Shown: positions 8,917-17,716 of the stretch, one piece after another
Numbering within the stretch: position 1 is the first letter of the stretch
Layout of the letters: each line of letters begins with the position of its first letter
Position numbers and translations under genes: made by a program
DNA from: Prosthecobacter fusiformis
Lineage (GTDB): Bacteria > Verrucomicrobiota > Verrucomicrobiia > Verrucomicrobiales > Verrucomicrobiaceae
NCBI RefSeq assembly: GCF_004364345.1
Contig: NZ_SOCA01000004.1
Span: 124,001-188,000 of the forward strand
DNA length: 64,000 nt
Reading direction: 5' to 3'
The notes under the pieces: model-generated
Seen by the model: the letters and a program-made list of their open reading frames with translations, nothing else
What the model was told of the DNA's origin: nothing
Databases searched by the model: none

Positions 8917-9573
8917 ATGCCATCCATCTTAAGAAAGCTTTTTCGCCAGTCCAAAAAAAATAAAGTTGGAAAAGAGCAGAAGTACAAAGGGTCAGTAGCC
9001 TTGACTTATCTGGAAAAACGTGCCCACAAGCCGGATTGGCATCAGGAGTGCTTATACTTGGCCAGCTTGATGAAACTATTGCCCGATGGCCTGAGGGTCT
9101 TAGACGTTCCTTTCGGTACTGGTCGCTTCCTGCCTTTTTACCTTTTGAAAAGCTGGGATGTGACAGGGGCGGATATCTCTGAGGACATGCTCTCCGTCGC
9201 CAGAGAATATAATCCCCCAAACTTGGTTTCCTATAAGGATTGCCTCAGTGACGTGGTCAGTCTCCCATTTGCTAAAGCTGAGTTTGACCTGGTAATTTCA
9301 TTTCGCTTTTTGGGCTACATTTTGACCACGGAGAAAGCGGTAGAAGCAGTCCGTAAACTTTCTTCGCTCACTCGCAAGCATGCCATTTTTGGTGTGCAGC
9401 ATTTGCGCGAGGGTGTGCCGATGGGGCCAAAAGATAAAATGGGCCACCGCATGTATTGGAAGGATGTGGAGGCGTTGCTTTTGGAGTGTGGTTTCAGCAT
9501 TGTCAAAAAAGAGGAAGCCAGTAGCAGTGAGGAAACTTGCAACACGTTGGTACTGCTGGAAAAGCGTTCCTAA
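8917..9573 (+). CDS. Class I SAM-dependent methyltransferase
   Basis: This 218-residue protein (from the ATG at 8917; the frame could extend to a TTG at 8878) has a methyltransferase core. LRVLDVPFGTGRFLPFYL is motif I, VTGADISEDMLSVAR carries the acidic residue that binds the SAM ribose, and FDLVISFRFLGYI lies at motif IV. The glycine-rich loop reads DVPFGTGRF instead of the more usual DxGxGxG. It is one of two plus-strand genes that break the otherwise minus-strand pse locus. Its target is unknown; a sugar or lipid of the surface glycan is plausible from context. Confidence 0.7.
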   Translation: MPSILRKLFRQSKKNKVGKEQKYKGSVALTYLEKRAHKPDWHQECLYLASLMKLLPDGLRVLDVPFGTGRFLPFYLLKSWDVTGADISEDMLSVAREYNPPNLVSYKDCLSDVVSLPFAKAEFDLVISFRFLGYILTTEKAVEAVRKLSSLTRKHAIFGVQHLREGVPMGPKDKMGHRMYWKDVEALLLECGFSIVKKEEASSSEETCNTLVLLEKRS

Positions 9574-9593
9574 TTCAGTTTTCTGCGACGGCG

Positions 9594-10310
9594 ATGATAA
9601 GTTTAAGGAGGCTGTTTATCAGGCGTGCGCCGGCATCTTGGTGCCGATATCTTCCTATTCATGTGCCAGACGATGCCAGCACCTTAATGATGGATCCCTC
9701 CAAGCTGGAGTCCATGATAACGGTTTCAGATTTCAAAAAAGTATCCCGGTATGGGCTTTGGCTGCCTCATGGTTGGACCGACAAGGCGAAACCTGTGGGG
9801 CAGGAATTAGCGCTGCATCCCTCTTTACGAGCCATTTTTCATGATAAGATTTCGTACAAGGATACTGACCAATACCGCAAAATGCACCATGCGGTGGAGC
9901 AGTATCTCCATGGCAAGGTGAAGAGACCTTCCTTAGCAGGAGCCTACTGGTGCCGCAGCTATGAGGACATTGACCGATACTTTGAAATCTTGATGGGATG
10001 CTATGAAGACATCCGGTTAAACGGTTACAAGTCGCAAACGGAGCTAAGGCAGATTGATCCGACCATTGTGAGAAGCAACTTGGACGAGATCAAAATTGCA
10101 GTGGACTCGCAAGGCAAGGCTATCTTCATCGGGAAGGGGGGGAATCATCGATTCTCAATCGTGCGCAATTTGAAGATTCCTGTCATCCCGGTAATACTCG
10201 TCGGGGTGGATAAAGGGTGGGCGCGTAAAAATGTGACCCTCAAGGGATACGGCTCGGACGCTGCTTATGAGTCCGTACGATTAGTCGTGGAAGAACTGCT
10301 AAGGCCTTGA
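9594..10310 (+). CDS. ParB/sulfiredoxin-like protein of a glycan locus
   Basis: This protein of 238 residues starts at an ATG at 9594, 20 bp after the methyltransferase stop; an in-frame TTG at 9537 would overlap that gene. The C-terminal half contains DEIKIAVDSQGKAIFIGKGG followed by NHRFSIVRNL, which resembles the ParB/Srx-like core where a GxxR or NHR loop binds nucleotide phosphates. The N-terminal half (RYGLWLPHGWTDKAKPVGQE and YWCRSYEDIDRYFE) is not recognised. Proteins of this kind occur in surface-polysaccharide clusters, but I know of no proven reaction. A run of seven G occurs at the conserved GKGGNHR segment. Confidence 0.6.
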   Translation: MISLRRLFIRRAPASWCRYLPIHVPDDASTLMMDPSKLESMITVSDFKKVSRYGLWLPHGWTDKAKPVGQELALHPSLRAIFHDKISYKDTDQYRKMHHAVEQYLHGKVKRPSLAGAYWCRSYEDIDRYFEILMGCYEDIRLNGYKSQTELRQIDPTIVRSNLDEIKIAVDSQGKAIFIGKGGNHRFSIVRNLKIPVIPVILVGVDKGWARKNVTLKGYGSDAAYESVRLVVEELLRP

Positions 10311-10333
10311 TTCTGGCAGCTGGGGCAGAAGAA

Positions 10334-11515
10334 TTAGGCTGCTGCATGCAATGCTTGGCAAAGTGCCTCTTTCACTCGCATTACGTCCAGGTCGGTCATG
10401 GCCGGAAACATCGGCAGAGTGATGCATTCTTCATAGTAACGCTCAGCCTCAGGGAAATCGCCTTTTTGGAAACCAAACTGACGGTAGTCCGGCTGGAGGT
10501 GAACGGGAATGTAATGTACATTCACGCCGATGTTTTGCGCCCTTAAGCTCTCAAAAACCTGCCTCCGAGTAAGTGGGGCAATCGCCTCGAGATCCAGCCG
10601 GATCATATAAAGATGCCACCCGCTGATGCCCCGTGGATCACGTGCCAGGGGGCGTAAAGGCAGTCCCGCGAGCGTGCGGTCATAGAGTTCTGCCAGTTCC
10701 TGCCGACGTTGGGCAAAGCGGTCCAATTTTTCCATCTGGCTGGCACCCAGAGCTGCCTGGAGATCAGTCATCCGGTAGTTGTATCCGAGTTCGATCTGCT
10801 GGTAATACCATGGACCATCGCTTTCCCCCTGCATGCGGGAGGATTCGCGGGTAATTCCATGGGTCCGCAGGGCACCAATACGCCAAGCCAGTTCTTCATC
10901 ATTGGTGGTGATCATGCCCCCTTCGGCACTGGTGACGATTTTCACAGGATGAAAACTATGGGAGACCGCATCCGACCAGCGGCAGTTTCCTATGCGTTCT
11001 CCTTCATAACTGCCGCCTAATGCATGGGCTGCATCTTCCAAAATACGGAAACCATACTTCTGGCTCAGGGCATGGATGCGCGGCATGTCACATGACTGGC
11101 CGGCGAAGTGGACTGGCACGACGATCTTTGGCAGCCGACCCTGTTTTTCTGCCTGCTGGAGTTTGGCCTCCAGGCGGTCTGGGCAGAGACAGACGGTTGC
11201 AGGATCCACATCCACAAAGTCCACCTGCGCTCCGCAATAGCGCCCAGCATTGGAGGAGGCTACAAAGGTAATCGGGGAGGTCCATAGCCAGTCTCCCTTA
11301 CCCAGTCCCATGGCCTGGGCTGCACAATGAAGCGTGGCTGTGCCATTAGAGAGGGCGATGCCATGGCGTGCACCGCACCAGTCAGCCACGGCTTTTTCAA
11401 AGCGGGGAATGGCTGGCCCCTGGGTCAAAAAATCGGATCGCAGCACATCTACCACGGCAGCGATGTCCGCCTCGTCCAGAGACTGACGACCATAAGGCAG
11501 GAAATCGGAGGCCAT
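10334..11515 (-). CDS. pseC: UDP-4-amino-4,6-dideoxy-N-acetyl-beta-L-altrosamine transaminase
   Basis: This 393-residue PLP enzyme of the DegT/DnrJ/EryC1 family aminates the 4-keto sugar made by PseB. The phrase ILEDAAHALGGSYEG (residues ~158-172) holds the aspartate that contacts the pyridine nitrogen. FHPVKIVTSAEGG carries Lys192, the expected Schiff-base lysine. The N-terminal LPYGRQSLDEADI and the C-terminal NIGVNVHYIPVHLQPDY fit PseC rather than the other sugar aminotransferases. It follows pseB by 8 bp and is surely co-transcribed. It converges on the plus-strand ParB-like gene with only 23 bp between the stops. Confidence 0.9.
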   Translation of the reverse strand: MASDFLPYGRQSLDEADIAAVVDVLRSDFLTQGPAIPRFEKAVADWCGARHGIALSNGTATLHCAAQAMGLGKGDWLWTSPITFVASSNAGRYCGAQVDFVDVDPATVCLCPDRLEAKLQQAEKQGRLPKIVVPVHFAGQSCDMPRIHALSQKYGFRILEDAAHALGGSYEGERIGNCRWSDAVSHSFHPVKIVTSAEGGMITTNDEELAWRIGALRTHGITRESSRMQGESDGPWYYQQIELGYNYRMTDLQAALGASQMEKLDRFAQRRQELAELYDRTLAGLPLRPLARDPRGISGWHLYMIRLDLEAIAPLTRRQVFESLRAQNIGVNVHYIPVHLQPDYRQFGFQKGDFPEAERYYEECITLPMFPAMTDLDVMRVKEALCQALHAAA

Positions 11516-11523
11516 CGGGAAGA

Positions 11524-12534
11524 TCAGGTCAGATCAAAAGACGGGTCCACGTGCTCGCGGATCAGAGCCCGGATTTCAGGAACGGTCATCCATTCGCTAT
11601 TAGTGCCGGAGTTGTAGGCGAAGTCAGGGGGCACCGACGTACCATTGTGGTGATCACAAAACCTCTTTTTCGTTGCTTCCAGTCCCTGGTTGCTGCTGGG
11701 GAAGATGATGTAGTAGCGGTCCGTCATGATGGTCTGCATCGCATCTGTGGACGTGACCATTTCTTCATGGATTTTTTCTCCAGGACGAATGCCGACAATG
11801 GGCTTTACGCAGTCTGGGCCGATGGCTTCTGCAACATCGGTGATCCTGTAGCTGGGGATCTTTGGGACGAAGATTTCGCCGCCTAGGGCTTTCTCTAGCG
11901 CGTGTTGGACAAGGGCCACACCTTCTTCAAGGGTGATGTTAAAGCGGGTCATGGCCGGGTCCGTAATGGGGAGAACGCCTGTCTTCCGGCGGTCCAGGAA
12001 AAAGGGAATCACAGATCCCCGTGAACCCATGACATTGCCATATCTCACGACGCTGAAACGGATATCGCGGCTGCCCTTGACGTTGTTGGCGGCGATAAAC
12101 AGTTTGTCCGAGCAAAGTTTGGTAGCCCCGTACAGATTGATTGGCGCGGCAGCCTTGTCAGTCGATAGAGCCACGACATTTTTAACTTCTGCATCGAGAC
12201 AGGCTTCGATCAGGTTTTCAGCACCGAGGACGTTTGTTTTGATAAACTCCATCGGGTTGTATTCCGCGGCGGGCACCTGCTTGAGGGCGGCCGCGTGAAT
12301 GACGGTGTCAATCCGTTCCAGCGCCCTGCACAGACGATTACGGTCGCGAATATCCCCGAGGAAGAAGCGCAGCCGGGAGTCCGTGAACTTTTGGCTCATC
12401 TCATACTGCTTGAGCTCATCGCGCGAATAAATGACGATGCGCTTGATGGATGGGTCGGCAAGGAGGGTTCTGATGCATTTCTGGCCGAAAGAACCGGTGC
12501 CTCCGGTAACGAGAATCGAGCGGGCTGATGACAC
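11524..12534 (-). CDS. pseB: UDP-N-acetylglucosamine 4,6-dehydratase (inverting)
   Basis: This 336-residue extended short-chain dehydrogenase carries out the first step of pseudaminic acid synthesis: C4 oxidation, loss of water and C5 inversion of UDP-GlcNAc. The NAD(P)-binding VTGGTGSFG lies at residues 9-17. The catalytic set corresponds to Asp126-Lys127 in STDKAAAPINLYGATK, with Tyr135 and Lys139, as in the characterised FlaA1/PseB enzymes. The start is a GTG at 12534. It is the first gene of the locus on this strand and diverges from tamB. A candidate promoter lies just upstream at 12576-12604. Confidence 0.92.
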   Translation of the reverse strand: MSSARSILVTGGTGSFGQKCIRTLLADPSIKRIVIYSRDELKQYEMSQKFTDSRLRFFLGDIRDRNRLCRALERIDTVIHAAALKQVPAAEYNPMEFIKTNVLGAENLIEACLDAEVKNVVALSTDKAAAPINLYGATKLCSDKLFIAANNVKGSRDIRFSVVRYGNVMGSRGSVIPFFLDRRKTGVLPITDPAMTRFNITLEEGVALVQHALEKALGGEIFVPKIPSYRITDVAEAIGPDCVKPIVGIRPGEKIHEEMVTSTDAMQTIMTDRYYIIFPSSNQGLEATKKRFCDHHNGTSVPPDFAYNSGTNSEWMTVPEIRALIREHVDPSFDLT

Positions 12535-12575
12535 AATAATGAAAATCCTGGGTTGGTGCGGGCGGGGAAGCGCTG

Positions 12576-12604
12576 AGTTAAGTCTTGATCAGTGATGCTG
12601 GCAA
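12576..12604 (-). promoter_or_regulatory. Candidate promoter for pseB-pseC
   Basis: On the minus strand TTGCCA (12604-12599) and TTAACT (12581-12576) are spaced by 17 bp, 42 bp before the pseB GTG. This resembles a sigma-70 promoter but is based on pattern alone. Confidence 0.3.
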
Positions 12605-12755
12605 GACGGGATTTCATCTCAGAGTGCTTCATGGGCCCTTAATTCTGAGAGTTTGCAGGAGTTCTGTGTCAGGTGCCCGGCCAAGACATCGGTCAGAGAC
12701 GAACAACATCTACACGGTCGTTGCAATCACGCGTCTTTCCGTGAATGAGTAACCC

Positions 12756-15700
12756 GTGTCGCAGCCGCCCCCGTCTCCGCCTCCTCGCCGCCGTTTTTGG
12801 AAATGGTGCAGGCGTGCATTGTATGCCACGCTCCTGCTGATCATCGTCCTGGCGGTCTTTCATCGTCCGATACTTCGGGCGGTCATCCGTTGGGTAGGGC
12901 CTAAGGCGGCGGCATCGCTGAATTTGCCTCTTAGCTGGCAGGTTGAAGGCAGTCTATGGGGGGATTTTAAGTTTGCTAACATCGAAACAGGCGGCGGTGA
13001 GGGGCATTGGTTGCCAGTTGCAAAAATCGGGGAACTGAGTGCCACTTACGACTGGAGACTGCTAAAAAAAGGTGATCTGGAGCATGCTGTTAACCGGGTG
13101 ACTCTTCACGATGTGGAGGCGGAGTTGGATCTTGGAAAGCTGCCAGCTAGCAAGAAAGCTGAGCCAGCTTCTGCCAAAGAAAAAACACCGGGGAAATTGC
13201 CCATTGTCTGGCCTCGGACCATTGATATTAAGAATGTTAATGCAGCGATCACCCTCGCGGATGGCGGGAAATTGATCGTTCGTGGACTCACGTTGCAAAT
13301 CGGAGAGGGGATGCCTGGTATTCTCGAATGTCGGGAAATTCGCCGGGAACCGGGGGATCTCGCGTTGGAAAATATCAAGGCCGATGTCGTTTGGGAATCT
13401 CGTCGCATCACCATTCAAAATCTAACGCTACCTAAAGCAGTCGTGTTAGAGCGGCTGGCTGTGAATCTTCAGGGACTGTGGGAAACGGATGCGTCGGCAG
13501 CAGTGGATATGCAGATTGGGCTTGGGGCGGCTCGTTTGGGAGTGGAAGCCTCAGCTTCCGGTTTGTTACAACCACCGCTCCTGTTCCAGGCGAAAATTCA
13601 AGGCCGTGATCTCCGCTCAGAAGAACTGCATACACTGGGACTTCCGAAAGATGTCTTTTTTGAAAACGGCACACTGGATTTACAAGCCGCCGGTGATGCA
13701 CTGAAGCCTGTGGAACTGGGAGTGGATGTGGCCTTCTCGCTGGCAAACATCCGTTCAAAAGGGGCCACCATTGATGCGGTCTCCATGAAAGCAACGGTCA
13801 AGGATGGCCGGGCAGAAGTGATGTCTCTACAGATCAACCGTACGGAGAATCGCCTGGATCTCACTGCTGTTGCGAATCTCCCTGCGGATGTCAAGGATCT
13901 GGCCACGAGTCCTTGGACCGCGAGCTTGCAAGGCAGCCTTCCAAAAGTCACAGATTTTCTGGATCAACCGCCCCAGGTGTTAGGGAAACTGATGTTGAAT
14001 GCCACCGCAGAAGGGAAGGGGAGCGTAGCAACGAAAGCACAGGGTGAACTCATGGGCGAATCCCTCGCTTTTCAAACGTATAAGCTGACCCAATTGCGCA
14101 CCCTTTTCTCTCTGGATGGAAAGCAGGCCAGCGTGGAAATACCAGGCCTGGAACTCGGTGTTGGGAATTCCATTACCTTGAATGCGACCATGCAGATGGA
14201 GGATGCGATGCCCGTGAAGGCTTCCTGGCAGATTCGGGTTAGCGATCCTTCCGCTTTGATGAAAACCACGGGGCTGACTCCGCCACCCGAGCCGGTTGCT
14301 GGGGTCATAGAGTTGATCGGAAAGGCTTCCTTTAATATTCAGGATCTCAGTGCCAAAAACTATAACGGGCTACTGGCGGACATGAATCTTTCCGTCAACC
14401 AGGGCGGATATGGGGAGGGTCGAATCCAGGAGCTTTCACTACGCACGCATGTCGAAAAAGGCAGCGCCTTCCTGGATTCTGCGGATGTGCGCTTTGATGC
14501 CGAGAATGTGATCAAGCTCACCGGACAAACGCTCGTCCTGGAGCCCTATACTTTTCAGGCCAAGGGGGATATTAACATGGCCCAGCTCACAAGCCTCAAT
14601 TCTTGGCTCAGGACTTTCAAAGCCCCTTTGATGGAGAGCGGCGGGCTTAACGGAGATCTGAACATCACGGGCCGGTTGCAGCCATGGCAATGCGTCGGCA
14701 AGGTGAATTTGAATGCCAGTGCAGTGAAGACCGTGGCGATGCCTGAGGCCGCCACTCTGGCTCTGGAGACTGCTTTTGAAGGCACTGTTGCCGATTTGAA
14801 ACATCTGGAAGCTACTCTGGGGCCTTGGCGTCTTGCGGTTAAAGGGACTGTGGATGAAAAGCAGGCCCGTCTTGCCGAACTGAAAGTATGGCAAAACAAG
14901 ACGGAACTGGTAAGCGGCAGTGCAACTATTCCGTTTGATCTTACTAAAGCAGACGGCGCTGATGGGCAGCCCATGCAGGTCTCGCTCTTGGCCAAAGACC
15001 TGCGAGTGGATGAAATCCTGGCTGCGGCAGGCATCACCAGTCTTCCTTCAGGCATCCTTAATGCGGATATCCGCGTGAACGGCCGTCTTGAAACCGCGGA
15101 GGGTCGGATCTTCGTCGAACTCAAAAATGTGAAGGTGCCCAATGGACCCAAGGCTTTTCAGCCAGCCACCCTACGATCTGAAACTGTATTGGAAAACAAG
15201 CGCATCAGGACCCGCAGTACCTTTTCGCAGCCACCTCTGCAAACGTTAACCGCAGAGGGGGATCTTCCATTGGACCTTCCCGCATTGATCAAATCTCCCG
15301 GTGCACTCAATGACACACCTCTGAATTTCAGACTCCAGATGCCGGAGAGTGACTTGAGCTTTTTACGCGAATACGCTCCTGACATGATTCGGTCCATCCC
15401 TGGCCGTCTTAAATTGGATGCGAAGATCGCCGGTACGGTTGGCAAGCCAGTCCTCACAGGTGGCGTGGATCTCGACATCAAGGAGGTGGCCTGGTCCAAG
15501 CCAGACCTACCCTCGGTTCGAAGTGTGCGCGCTTTGATCCGTGCCAATGGACAGAAGGTGGAAATCCAGGAAGTCTCGGCCGTGCTCGCAGGGGGGAGGG
15601 TGAAGCTTTCAGGTGCGGTTGATGCCACGGACGTGAAAAATCCAGGGTTGAATCTGAGCCTGGAAGCGCGCGAGGCACTCGTATTCAGGGATCCTACCAC

Positions 15701-16673
15701 CTCCGTGCGTGCCAATGCTGACATCACATGCCGTGGTACGCTTCAGCAATCCACGGTTGCAGGGTTGGTTGAGGTGGTTCGTGGTCGGGTATTCAAAGAA
15801 ATCGATCTTCTGCCAGTATTGAAGCTTCCTGTGGATGTCCCTCCCGTGCCTGTGAATACTGGCCGAAGTGAAGCCAAGCTAACTCTGCCACCGATCATTA
15901 AAGACTGGCTGTTCAACGTCAAAGTGCTTACCCGGGACCCGGTGCTCATCTCAGGCAATCTGGCCAGCGGAGCTGTCTCGGCAGATGTGAGGCTAAGTGG
16001 CACGGGAGCGTCACCGCAACTGACTGGGGGGGCCAATATTGACCGCCTTTTGTTGAAGCTGCCCTTTAGTACGGTCAAAGTGACCAAAGGAGTTGTTACC
16101 CTGCGGCCTGCGCACCCTTTCGATCCAGATTTGGATATTCGAGGTGAGTCTCGCATGGGCAGCTATGACATCACCCTTTATATTTACGGGGATTCGACCA
16201 ATCCAAAGACTCGTTTCACCAGTTCGCCGCCCATGAGCGAATCGGATATTGTGACCATGCTAGCTACTGGTACCACCCTGGATGGGTCCGCGAGTGAGTT
16301 GGCATCCGAGGCTGCCACTCGAGCTGCCTTTCTTTTCCTCAGCGAATTTTACCGCAAGACTTTCAATAAAAAGAAGGTGGTCCGTGAGGAGCCTCCACGC
16401 TTGAACATGACCTTCAATCCTTCCGGTGCGGACCGCAGTAATGACAGTGTCCAGGCTTCTTATGACCTTTCGGAAAACTGGCGTGTGACTGGTCGCTTCA
16501 CCCAAACGGGACGTATGAAAGCCCTGCTGGGATATGTCCTTCGTTTTGGCAAGGCGGCCCGGGCCATGGATGAAAGGCCTGAATCCAGCCTAGCCTCACC
16601 TGCCACAGTCAGTCCCATGGCTGATCCGGTGCCGTCGGCTCCCGAGCCGCCAGCTTCTGCCCCAGCACCTTGA
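12756..16673 (+). CDS. tamB: TamB-like translocation/assembly (AsmA-clan, DUF490) protein
   Basis: This 1305-residue protein is of the size and type of TamB, the inner-membrane-anchored bridge used in outer-membrane protein assembly or phospholipid transport. A proline/arginine-rich start is followed by a single membrane anchor (ALYATLLLIIVLAVFHRPIL, residues ~22-41) and about 1,100 residues of beta-rich repeats with many KLSGAVDATD- or LNITGRL-like strands. The C-terminal DUF490 region contains GSYDITLYIYGDSTNPKTRF, SSPPMSESDIVTMLATGTTL and the barrel-like end RVTGRFTQTG. A Pro/Ala-rich tail of ~30 residues is an addition. The start codon is GTG. It faces the bamA-skp operon, and no tamA is present, so BamA is a possible partner. 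Confidence 0.85.
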   Translation: MSQPPPSPPPRRRFWKWCRRALYATLLLIIVLAVFHRPILRAVIRWVGPKAAASLNLPLSWQVEGSLWGDFKFANIETGGGEGHWLPVAKIGELSATYDWRLLKKGDLEHAVNRVTLHDVEAELDLGKLPASKKAEPASAKEKTPGKLPIVWPRTIDIKNVNAAITLADGGKLIVRGLTLQIGEGMPGILECREIRREPGDLALENIKADVVWESRRITIQNLTLPKAVVLERLAVNLQGLWETDASAAVDMQIGLGAARLGVEASASGLLQPPLLFQAKIQGRDLRSEELHTLGLPKDVFFENGTLDLQAAGDALKPVELGVDVAFSLANIRSKGATIDAVSMKATVKDGRAEVMSLQINRTENRLDLTAVANLPADVKDLATSPWTASLQGSLPKVTDFLDQPPQVLGKLMLNATAEGKGSVATKAQGELMGESLAFQTYKLTQLRTLFSLDGKQASVEIPGLELGVGNSITLNATMQMEDAMPVKASWQIRVSDPSALMKTTGLTPPPEPVAGVIELIGKASFNIQDLSAKNYNGLLADMNLSVNQGGYGEGRIQELSLRTHVEKGSAFLDSADVRFDAENVIKLTGQTLVLEPYTFQAKGDINMAQLTSLNSWLRTFKAPLMESGGLNGDLNITGRLQPWQCVGKVNLNASAVKTVAMPEAATLALETAFEGTVADLKHLEATLGPWRLAVKGTVDEKQARLAELKVWQNKTELVSGSATIPFDLTKADGADGQPMQVSLLAKDLRVDEILAAAGITSLPSGILNADIRVNGRLETAEGRIFVELKNVKVPNGPKAFQPATLRSETVLENKRIRTRSTFSQPPLQTLTAEGDLPLDLPALIKSPGALNDTPLNFRLQMPESDLSFLREYAPDMIRSIPGRLKLDAKIAGTVGKPVLTGGVDLDIKEVAWSKPDLPSVRSVRALIRANGQKVEIQEVSAVLAGGRVKLSGAVDATDVKNPGLNLSLEAREALVFRDPTTSVRANADITCRGTLQQSTVAGLVEVVRGRVFKEIDLLPVLKLPVDVPPVPVNTGRSEAKLTLPPIIKDWLFNVKVLTRDPVLISGNLASGAVSADVRLSGTGASPQLTGGANIDRLLLKLPFSTVKVTKGVVTLRPAHPFDPDLDIRGESRMGSYDITLYIYGDSTNPKTRFTSSPPMSESDIVTMLATGTTLDGSASELASEAATRAAFLFLSEFYRKTFNKKKVVREEPPRLNMTFNPSGADRSNDSVQASYDLSENWRVTGRFTQTGRMKALLGYVLRFGKAARAMDERPESSLASPATVSPMADPVPSAPEPPASAPAP

Positions 16674-17059
16674 TTCGCTCCAACCTTCTGTCATATGACG
16701 TTCGTGCAGTAGGGAATACGAAGAGCCGACCGGACAAGACTGATCGCTCTTCCCTGGAACACTGCCGCTTATTACCAAGGCTTGAGCAATGGTAAAATCG
16801 GAGGACACGGAGACCGGTGTAAGCCAAAGTAGTCCAAGAGCTTAGCTCGCCAAACCCCCGCTTCTCATTCGACTCAATCTTGTCCACTTGGACGCAACTG
16901 CGGCGGGTTGTGCTTCACCCAGTTGGGCTTGTCTTTGATCAGCGCTCTTCCGATTAAGCTCGGTCACACGTTGAGACGTGACGGATGACTTGAACCCCAA
17001 ATAAACAAAAAGGGCACGCCCGAATATGATTCGGCGTGCCCTTAAAGACGGAGAAAAGA
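16674..17059. other. Intergenic region between tamB and skp (convergent)
   Basis: This 386-bp stretch separates the convergent tamB and bamA-skp transcripts. The only clear element is the terminator hairpin at 17005-17043. Short open frames on the minus strand (16596-16887) look random in composition and are not called. I saw no repeat or RNA gene. Confidence 0.5.
17005..17043 (-). terminator. Rho-independent terminator of the bamA-skp operon
   Basis: An 11-bp perfect stem, arms 17010-17020 (AAGGGCACGCC) and 17033-17043, plus an inner GAAT/ATTC pairing and a small loop, lies 16 bp after the skp stop. On the minus strand it is followed by a T-run (17009-17005). The structure and position are as expected for an intrinsic terminator. 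Confidence 0.85.
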
Positions 17060-17659
17060 TTATTCCGTAGCGGCAGGTGCTGCTGGTGCAGGGCTGGCTT
17101 CAGCTGCTTTGTTGAGTTCTACAACGATCTGGTCTGTGATATCCACAGCGTCTTTGTAGTAGATAAGAACCGGAACCGTGGAAAGGCTCATTCCCGACTT
17201 GTCGAAAATGAAGTCATAACCTTCGACCTTGGCCTTATCGCGAACGACAACGAGGATCTCGTCATAGATGCCACGACGGATCTGAACGTCTTCCTGCTTG
17301 AGCTGGCTGGAGCGGCGGTTCTGCTGCTCTCCGATTTCCTGCTCAAGGGTGCGCAGTTCTTTACCCTTTTCTTCAAACTCAGCCGCTTTTTTAGCCCGCG
17401 CGTCAGGAGTCATGATCGGATCACTGGCTTCCTTTTTGAGCTTCTGCATGTCGTTCATCAGGTTCTTATAAACGGCCCAGCGGTCGTTCATTTCCTTTTG
17501 AGCCTTGTCCACATTGCCTTTGAAGTCCTCAGCGGCTTTTTTGGTTTTGTGGAACTCAGAGAAGGCTTTCGACATGTCCACCACGCCAAATTTCAAATCG
17601 GCGGCACTGGCAAGAGTCAGGCTGGTGGTCAGTAAAGCTAAAGTCAGAAGACGAATCAT
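17060..17659 (-). CDS. skp: OmpH/Skp-family periplasmic chaperone
   Basis: This protein of 199 residues starts at the ATG at 17659 and begins MIRLLTLALLTTSLTLASAA, a clear Sec signal peptide. An in-frame TTG at 17698 is less likely. After the signal, KFGVVDMSKAFSEFHKTKKA is the first strand/helix of the OmpH fold, followed by a long charged helical hairpin (residues ~45-130) that forms the tentacles in Skp. The C-terminus returns to the head domain (YDFIFDKSGMSLSTVPVLIY) and ends in an Ala/Pro tail. Skp trimers hold unfolded outer-membrane proteins for BamA. The gene directly follows bamA, as in many diderm genomes. Confidence 0.88.
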   Translation of the reverse strand: MIRLLTLALLTTSLTLASAADLKFGVVDMSKAFSEFHKTKKAAEDFKGNVDKAQKEMNDRWAVYKNLMNDMQKLKKEASDPIMTPDARAKKAAEFEEKGKELRTLEQEIGEQQNRRSSQLKQEDVQIRRGIYDEILVVVRDKAKVEGYDFIFDKSGMSLSTVPVLIYYKDAVDITDQIVVELNKAAEASPAPAAPAATE

Positions 17660-17716
17660 AGAATGGGTATATGTAAAACTAACAGGGAATGTGTTCAATT
17701 TGAGTCTGGAACAGGC

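Noticed and set aside
16596..16887. Two short minus-strand frames after tamB
   Set aside because: They overlap the tamB end and the intergenic region, are not protein-like, and lack start signals.
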